From Collinsella sp. (GTDB lineage Bacteria > Actinomycetota > Coriobacteriia > Coriobacteriales > Coriobacteriaceae), in contig JAUMNV010000179.1 in NCBI GenBank assembly GCA_031295725.1, positions 1 to 8,493 of the forward strand: 8,493 nucleotides of DNA, given 5' to 3'. The notes under the pieces are model-generated. The model made no database searches. It saw only the letters and a list, made by a program, of their open reading frames with translations, and was not told the DNA's origin. Below, piece after piece: positions 5,592-8,493 of this stretch. Position 1 is the stretch's first letter, and each line of letters begins with the position of its first letter. A program made the translations under genes and the position numbers.

Positions 5592-6599
5592 CTAGCTATT
5601 GAGCTTGTTAATGTCGTCGTCGGTGATGGCGCCTTCCTGGCTGGACGATTTGTCCTCGGAGGATGCGGTCTCATTGTCGGAATCGGAGGACTCGCTGCCG
5701 GAGGACGTGGTCTCACTGGACTCAGAGTCGCCCGGCTGCACGATAGCGCCCGAAACCGTCTTAGTGGTGAGGTCGTAGGGCATCGTGCCATACCAGACAG
5801 AGTGGACCGCCTCGAGCGTACCGTCGACCGTGATGTCGTCGAGGGCATCGCTCACAGCACGACACAGTTCGTCATTGGACGAGAGGCCCGCAACACCAAG
5901 CGTCGAGGGCGCCTCGAGCGAACCGACATAGGAGACCTCGCTCATCAGGCGTGCAAGGTAGCCGCCGGCCGTGGAGTCGCAGATTACATAGTCGACCTCG
6001 CCGGACTCGAGCGCCTCAAAGCACTCGTTGATGTTGGAGTAGGTCTTTTGGTTGGCGGTAATGCTCTGCTTAGCAAGCGCCTCCTGCGAGGCCGAGGACA
6101 TCTGAACGCCCAGGGTGGACGTGCTAAGGGTATCGGTGGAAACGCTTAGCGACCCACCATCTCTAGTTTTACCGAACACGGAAGTGGCATCGTACAGGCA
6201 GGTGCCGAGCGAGCTAATGTCCCCGTCCGTGGAGTTAATCTCGCCGATAAAGATATCGGCCTTTTTGTCGCCGAGCGCGGAACCTGCCGAGGACGCATCG
6301 ACAAAGGCGACCTTAAGGCCCATGCGGCTTGCGAGGGCGCGGGCGGCGTCAACCGCATACCCCGTGAGCTCGCCGTCGGCGTCCTGCATGGCCTGCGGCG
6401 CATCGGAAGTATCGAGGGCGACCGTCAGGGTTCCGGGAGTGACCAGGGCATCGTCCGACACCGCCGGCGTGACGGTCTCGCGCTCGATCTGGTCGATCGT
6501 GGGAGTCGTGAACGTAGACAGCGGGTTGAACGCGCATCCGCTCAGGCCCAAAACGGCGATGACCGCTGCGGTCCCAGCACCTAACCGAGCCGCGTGCAT
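5592..6599 (-). CDS. Solute-binding-protein-like lipoprotein (PBP type 2)
   Basis: The 335-residue product starts with a lipoprotein signal: short basic n-region MHAARLG, hydrophobic AAVIAVLG, and lipobox LSGC with C22 as the lipidated residue. It should be anchored on the outer face of the membrane. Residues 55-275 look like an SBP_bac_3 domain of the amino-acid-binding type: GTLTVALDTSDAP (56-68), GELTGYAVDAARALASRMGL (76-95), DIFIGEIN (115-122), LESGEVDYVICDSTAGGYL (197-215). In amino-acid binders a conserved Arg follows the N/S-T step; here the segment reads NSTDGDISSL without it, so ligand and transport role are uncertain. Residues 289-335 are a Ser/Asp/Glu/Thr-rich tail, unusual for a binding protein. 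I chose the ATG at 6599 (GAGGGG 7 bases upstream); the ATG at 6617 is a close alternative. No permease or ATPase gene is nearby. Confidence 0.85.
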   Translation of the reverse strand: MHAARLGAGTAAVIAVLGLSGCAFNPLSTFTTPTIDQIERETVTPAVSDDALVTPGTLTVALDTSDAPQAMQDADGELTGYAVDAARALASRMGLKVAFVDASSAGSALGDKKADIFIGEINSTDGDISSLGTCLYDATSVFGKTRDGGSLSVSTDTLSTSTLGVQMSSASQEALAKQSITANQKTYSNINECFEALESGEVDYVICDSTAGGYLARLMSEVSYVGSLEAPSTLGVAGLSSNDELCRAVSDALDDITVDGTLEAVHSVWYGTMPYDLTTKTVSGAIVQPGDSESSETTSSGSESSDSDNETASSEDKSSSQEGAITDDDINKLNS

Positions 6600-6851
6600 C
6601 AAGCTGCCCCTCACCATGTCCACTACCCCGCCTTCTGTGTCGTATACAATCCGTGCGTTGCGCGGAATAACAGGTTGTTCCCACCAGCTGACCTGGTATT
6701 TGACCCCACACTTGCGCACCGGGGTGTTTGCTCGGGAGGCCGCAGCCACCTTCACGACTGGCCCGCTCGCCCGCGAGGCGGTATTGCCCCAAAGAAAGTA
6801 GAACGGACGGTGCGGCTTACATCTAGGACGCGCCATGATCGCGCCGCGCGC

Positions 6852-6885
6852 ACGCGGTCGCTTACGTGGATCCCTTTGACCGCGT
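6852..6885 (-). other. 8-bp hairpin in the putative lipoprotein leader
   Basis: ACGCGGTC (6852-6859) and GACCGCGT (6878-6885) are perfect reverse complements with an 18-base loop. It lies about 57 bases downstream of the predicted start site of the 6949-6977 promoter, so it would be near the 5' end of that transcript. Function unknown. Confidence 0.4.
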
Positions 6886-6948
6886 CTGTCTTGGACTAGG
6901 ACGGGCATTTCGTCCGCCCGCAACCACAGCCTGGCAGGAACGTAGCGC

Positions 6949-6977
6949 ATTATAGCTAAGTTCAAGCTAAAGTTTAA
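6949..6977 (-). promoter_or_regulatory. Candidate sigma-70-type promoter
   Basis: On the minus strand a perfect TATAAT (6949-6954) lies 17 bases from TTAAAC (6972-6977), a weak match to TTGACA. The region is locally AT-rich. Transcription would start near 6942 and run about 340 bases before the lipoprotein start, so it implies either a long leader or a separate small RNA. Confidence 0.5.
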
Positions 6978-7098
6978 GGTTAGGGGCGTTATTCGCATCG
7001 CGAGTACAGATTTCGCAGGTCAGGACGGGCCGCACGTGCTCTGATTGAGCCCGTCGCTCCCCTATGGAAAGCCCCAACACACCCGTCTTAGGGCGCCG

Positions 7099-7145
7099 TG
7101 GCCAAAAAATAGCAAATATGAGTACTGTTACCAATTTAGTAGCAG
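7099..7145 (+). repeat. Left arm of a 47-base imperfect inverted repeat
   Basis: This arm begins TGGCCAAAAAATAGCAAA and continues TATGAGTACTG. It matches the reverse complement of 7269-7315 at 42 of 47 positions, with mismatches at arm positions 10, 30, 34, 39 and 44. The arm is much more AT-rich than the surrounding genes. Confidence 0.9.
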
Positions 7146-7268
7146 GAGTTTTTGGCTCCGCAAGCTGTTTTCACGCTCTATAACGTCAGATTGATGCCAG
7201 GATATTCCACATTTGTTTAATACCTTTCTAATTTACCCCATCTTCCAGTCCCAAAATCCCTGATTTTG

Positions 7269-7315
7269 CTGTTACTGAATTTGTAGCAGTACTCATATTT
7301 GCTATATTTTGGCCA
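7269..7315 (-). repeat. Right arm of a 47-base imperfect inverted repeat
   Basis: Read on the minus strand, this arm begins TGGCCAAAATATAGCAAA and continues TATGAGTACTG, matching the left arm at 42 of 47 positions. It ends 34 bases before the stop codon of the nuclease-like gene. An 8-base direct repeat CAGAGCAT (7314-7321 and 7340-7347) overlaps its outer edge, but it has no partner on the left side. Confidence 0.9.
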
Positions 7316-7349
7316 GAGCATATATCCAACCCCCTGTTTCAGAGCATTG

Positions 7350-8459
7350 TTAGGCGGGTTTAAGCCCAAAACACGCCCGCAGCGTGTTAAGCAGCGCCTC
7401 TTGCTTTTTCCTGCGGGCATCGACACGATTCCGGTACCGCTTCCGCATACGCTGGTGCATGCGCCATGCGAGCGCCTCCATTGCCTCCATGTCGCAGAGC
7501 ATCTCGTTATTGACCGTCGCGACCTCGATTCCCATAGTAATCAAGCCCGTGTTGCGTTTTTCATCATGGATACGTCCCCTCCGGGAGGAATGGCCCAGCT
7601 CACCGTTGTATTCCAGGTCAAACTGGGCTGCTTCCTGATACGCATCGCAAACTGCATGCGGCATCCCCGAGATTGCCTGCGCGCGGTCATCGAACTCGAT
7701 CTTGTAGTCGGTCTTAAAGGGACCGCAGGCAAATCCGCCATAGGAAAACGGAAGCGAAAACAGAGCGAGCATGATGCACTCCATGGGCGAGCGCAGATTT
7801 TCTGACAGGTAGGGACACAGCCGCCGCAGCTGCTTGGCCGCGCTCCCCTTGCATGCCGCGAGGTAATCTACCAGGCAATCGGGTGTCAGCACGGACTCGA
7901 CCTCAAAGTAACCGACATCTGGCGGCTGGTCTTTGTCCTTTGCCAATTTGTTCACGACAGGCGAGGTGTAGGGAGGCAGATACTTCCCGCGGTCACTCAG
8001 TGAAATCTTAGAGCACAGCTCCTGGGCCAGGGCAAATGCCTGGATGCAGCCGACCTCGCGCGCGACGGCTACGCAAAGGGCCTCGGGAGATAGACTGTAC
8101 ACCCCCGGTTCCACCTCTAGAATCGAGCCGGCGGGCAACTCGGAGCATACGGACCAGCTCACGCCAAGAATACGGCGGCGCTGCGCTGCAGACCCTACCA
8201 GCAAGCACAAATCCTCTTGCACCTCGCCGCTTGCGGCCCCAATCCGCACCAAATCGGGAAGATAGATGTCCTCGGTCGAGGGCGACGATGTGCGCAGCAC
8301 ACGGCGCTCTTCATCGGGATTAAGGTCCTTCCAGCTTATGTAGCCCATCTGCCGGCGCTCGGCGCGCATCATGCGTAGCGCCGAGGCGCCAGTTAGGATT
8401 ACGGAAGCCGCTAGCTGCTCTTTTGTCGGTTTGTTGCACCACCTGATTGTTACCGCCAC
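7350..8459 (-). CDS. Nuclease-fold-like accessory protein (DUF559/AbiEi-like)
   Basis: With the GTG start at 8459 (AGGGG 8 bases upstream) the product has 369 residues. The frame is open to the window edge and TTG at 8477 is another start, so the N-terminus is uncertain. Residues 19-34 (SVILTGASALRMMRAE) resemble the 'GxSAL..R' start of AbiEi-type proteins. At about 224-243, SPMECIMLALFSLP then GGF recalls the segment before the nuclease-like part of that group. Residues 270-320 fit a DUF559/Vsr-like PD-(D/E)XK pattern: D272, E283-x-N285-G in FDLEYNGELGH, H290, then HDEKRNTGLITMGIEVATV (298-316). The usual catalytic Asp or Lys after the core Glu is Asn285, so activity is doubtful. The C-terminus (334-352) is very basic. 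No partner toxin is in the window. Family assignment is by eye and tentative. Confidence 0.7.
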   Translation of the reverse strand: MAVTIRWCNKPTKEQLAASVILTGASALRMMRAERRQMGYISWKDLNPDEERRVLRTSSPSTEDIYLPDLVRIGAASGEVQEDLCLLVGSAAQRRRILGVSWSVCSELPAGSILEVEPGVYSLSPEALCVAVAREVGCIQAFALAQELCSKISLSDRGKYLPPYTSPVVNKLAKDKDQPPDVGYFEVESVLTPDCLVDYLAACKGSAAKQLRRLCPYLSENLRSPMECIMLALFSLPFSYGGFACGPFKTDYKIEFDDRAQAISGMPHAVCDAYQEAAQFDLEYNGELGHSSRRGRIHDEKRNTGLITMGIEVATVNNEMLCDMEAMEALAWRMHQRMRKRYRNRVDARRKKQEALLNTLRACFGLKPA

Positions 8460-8493
8460 ATGAATCACCCCTACCAAACGCGTGCGATAGCGA

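Larger units (their letters stand above)
6600..7098. other. Gene-poor region upstream of the lipoprotein
   Basis: I find no convincing coding region on either strand here. The lipoprotein frame stays open on the minus strand up to about 6998, but the added residues lack family features, third positions are less G/C-rich than in the real genes, and no ribosome binding site precedes the internal ATG codons. Visible structure: a candidate promoter (6949-6977, minus), a perfect 8-bp dyad (6852-6859 with 6878-6885), a 7-bp inverted repeat GACGGGC/GCCCGTC (7024-7030, 7049-7055), and a 9-base direct repeat AGGACGGGC (6898-6906, 7022-7030). It may be a long structured leader or encode an unrecognised small RNA. 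Confidence 0.5.
7099..7315. mobile_element. AT-rich 217-base element bounded by inverted repeats (MITE-like candidate)
   Basis: Two 47-base arms in inverted orientation enclose a 123-base AT-rich core (7146-7268) with no gene. The size, long terminal inverted repeats, AT-rich composition against a G/C-rich background and non-coding content fit a miniature inverted-repeat element. No clear target-site duplication flanks it: the left side reads GGGCGCCG and the right side GAGCATAT. Alternatives are two independent copies of a dispersed intergenic repeat, an invertible segment, or a structured RNA. Mobility is inferred only. Confidence 0.4.

Noticed and set aside
6642..6670. Promoter close to the lipoprotein start (GTATAC with TTATTC, 17-base spacing)
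   Set aside because: Both boxes match the consensus poorly; the TATAAT site at 6949 is better, so this one is not listed as a feature.
6617..6942. Known structured RNA (RNase P RNA, tmRNA, SRP RNA, T-box leader)
   Set aside because: None of the conserved sequence blocks of these RNAs could be found; a GCAATACCGCC stretch only faintly recalls a T-box motif.
5592..6998. Lipoprotein frame extended to an upstream start at 6998
   Set aside because: The extra 133 residues place the lipoprotein signal in mid-protein, have no family features or ribosome binding site, and run through the TATAAT region.

Overview
This window most likely comes from a high-GC Coriobacteriia-type actinobacterium, with a Collinsella-like gut commensal the best guess. 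That rests on overall protein character, G/C-rich third codon positions, strong AAGGAG-type ribosome binding sites and a long-form HPF. No database search was possible. Every gene I can support lies on the minus strand, so transcription runs from high to low coordinates.

Layout in order of transcription. (1) 8459-7350: an accessory-looking protein whose C-terminal half resembles DUF559/Vsr-like PD-(D/E)XK folds and AbiEi-type proteins. (2) 7349-6600: about 750 bases without a convincing gene. It holds two 47-base near-identical arms in inverted orientation (42/47 matching) around an AT-rich 123-base core, then a stretch with a perfect TATAAT box and an 8-bp dyad. (3) 6599-5592: a lipoprotein with a periplasmic-binding-protein type 2 fold and a Ser/Asp/Glu-rich tail, followed by a clear intrinsic terminator. 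(4) 5274-4690: long-form ribosome hibernation promoting factor (hpf), preceded by a leader of about 200 bases with a perfect 8-bp dyad and followed by a strong intrinsic terminator. (5) 4609-3656: a DegV/FakB-type fatty-acid-binding protein whose ribosome binding site starts only a few bases after that terminator. (6) 3557-238: a tight four-gene cluster with gaps of 5, 15 and 6 bases. It encodes a beta-hydroxyacid dehydrogenase with a His/Cys-rich repeat tail, a small membrane protein, a HEAT-like helical-repeat protein and an NAD-type isocitrate dehydrogenase. (7) 111-1: the start of an acidic, unidentified protein that runs off the window.

How they fit together: the four-gene cluster is probably one transcript, perhaps also reached by read-through from degV across a 98-base gap. 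It joins two NAD(P)-linked oxidoreductases with two proteins of unknown function. hpf and degV are housekeeping or stress and lipid genes. The most unusual items are the metal-ligand-rich tail on the dehydrogenase, built from three 12-residue repeats, and the AT-rich inverted-repeat element beside the nuclease-like gene. I found no rRNA, tRNA, CRISPR array, transposase or complete known defence system.
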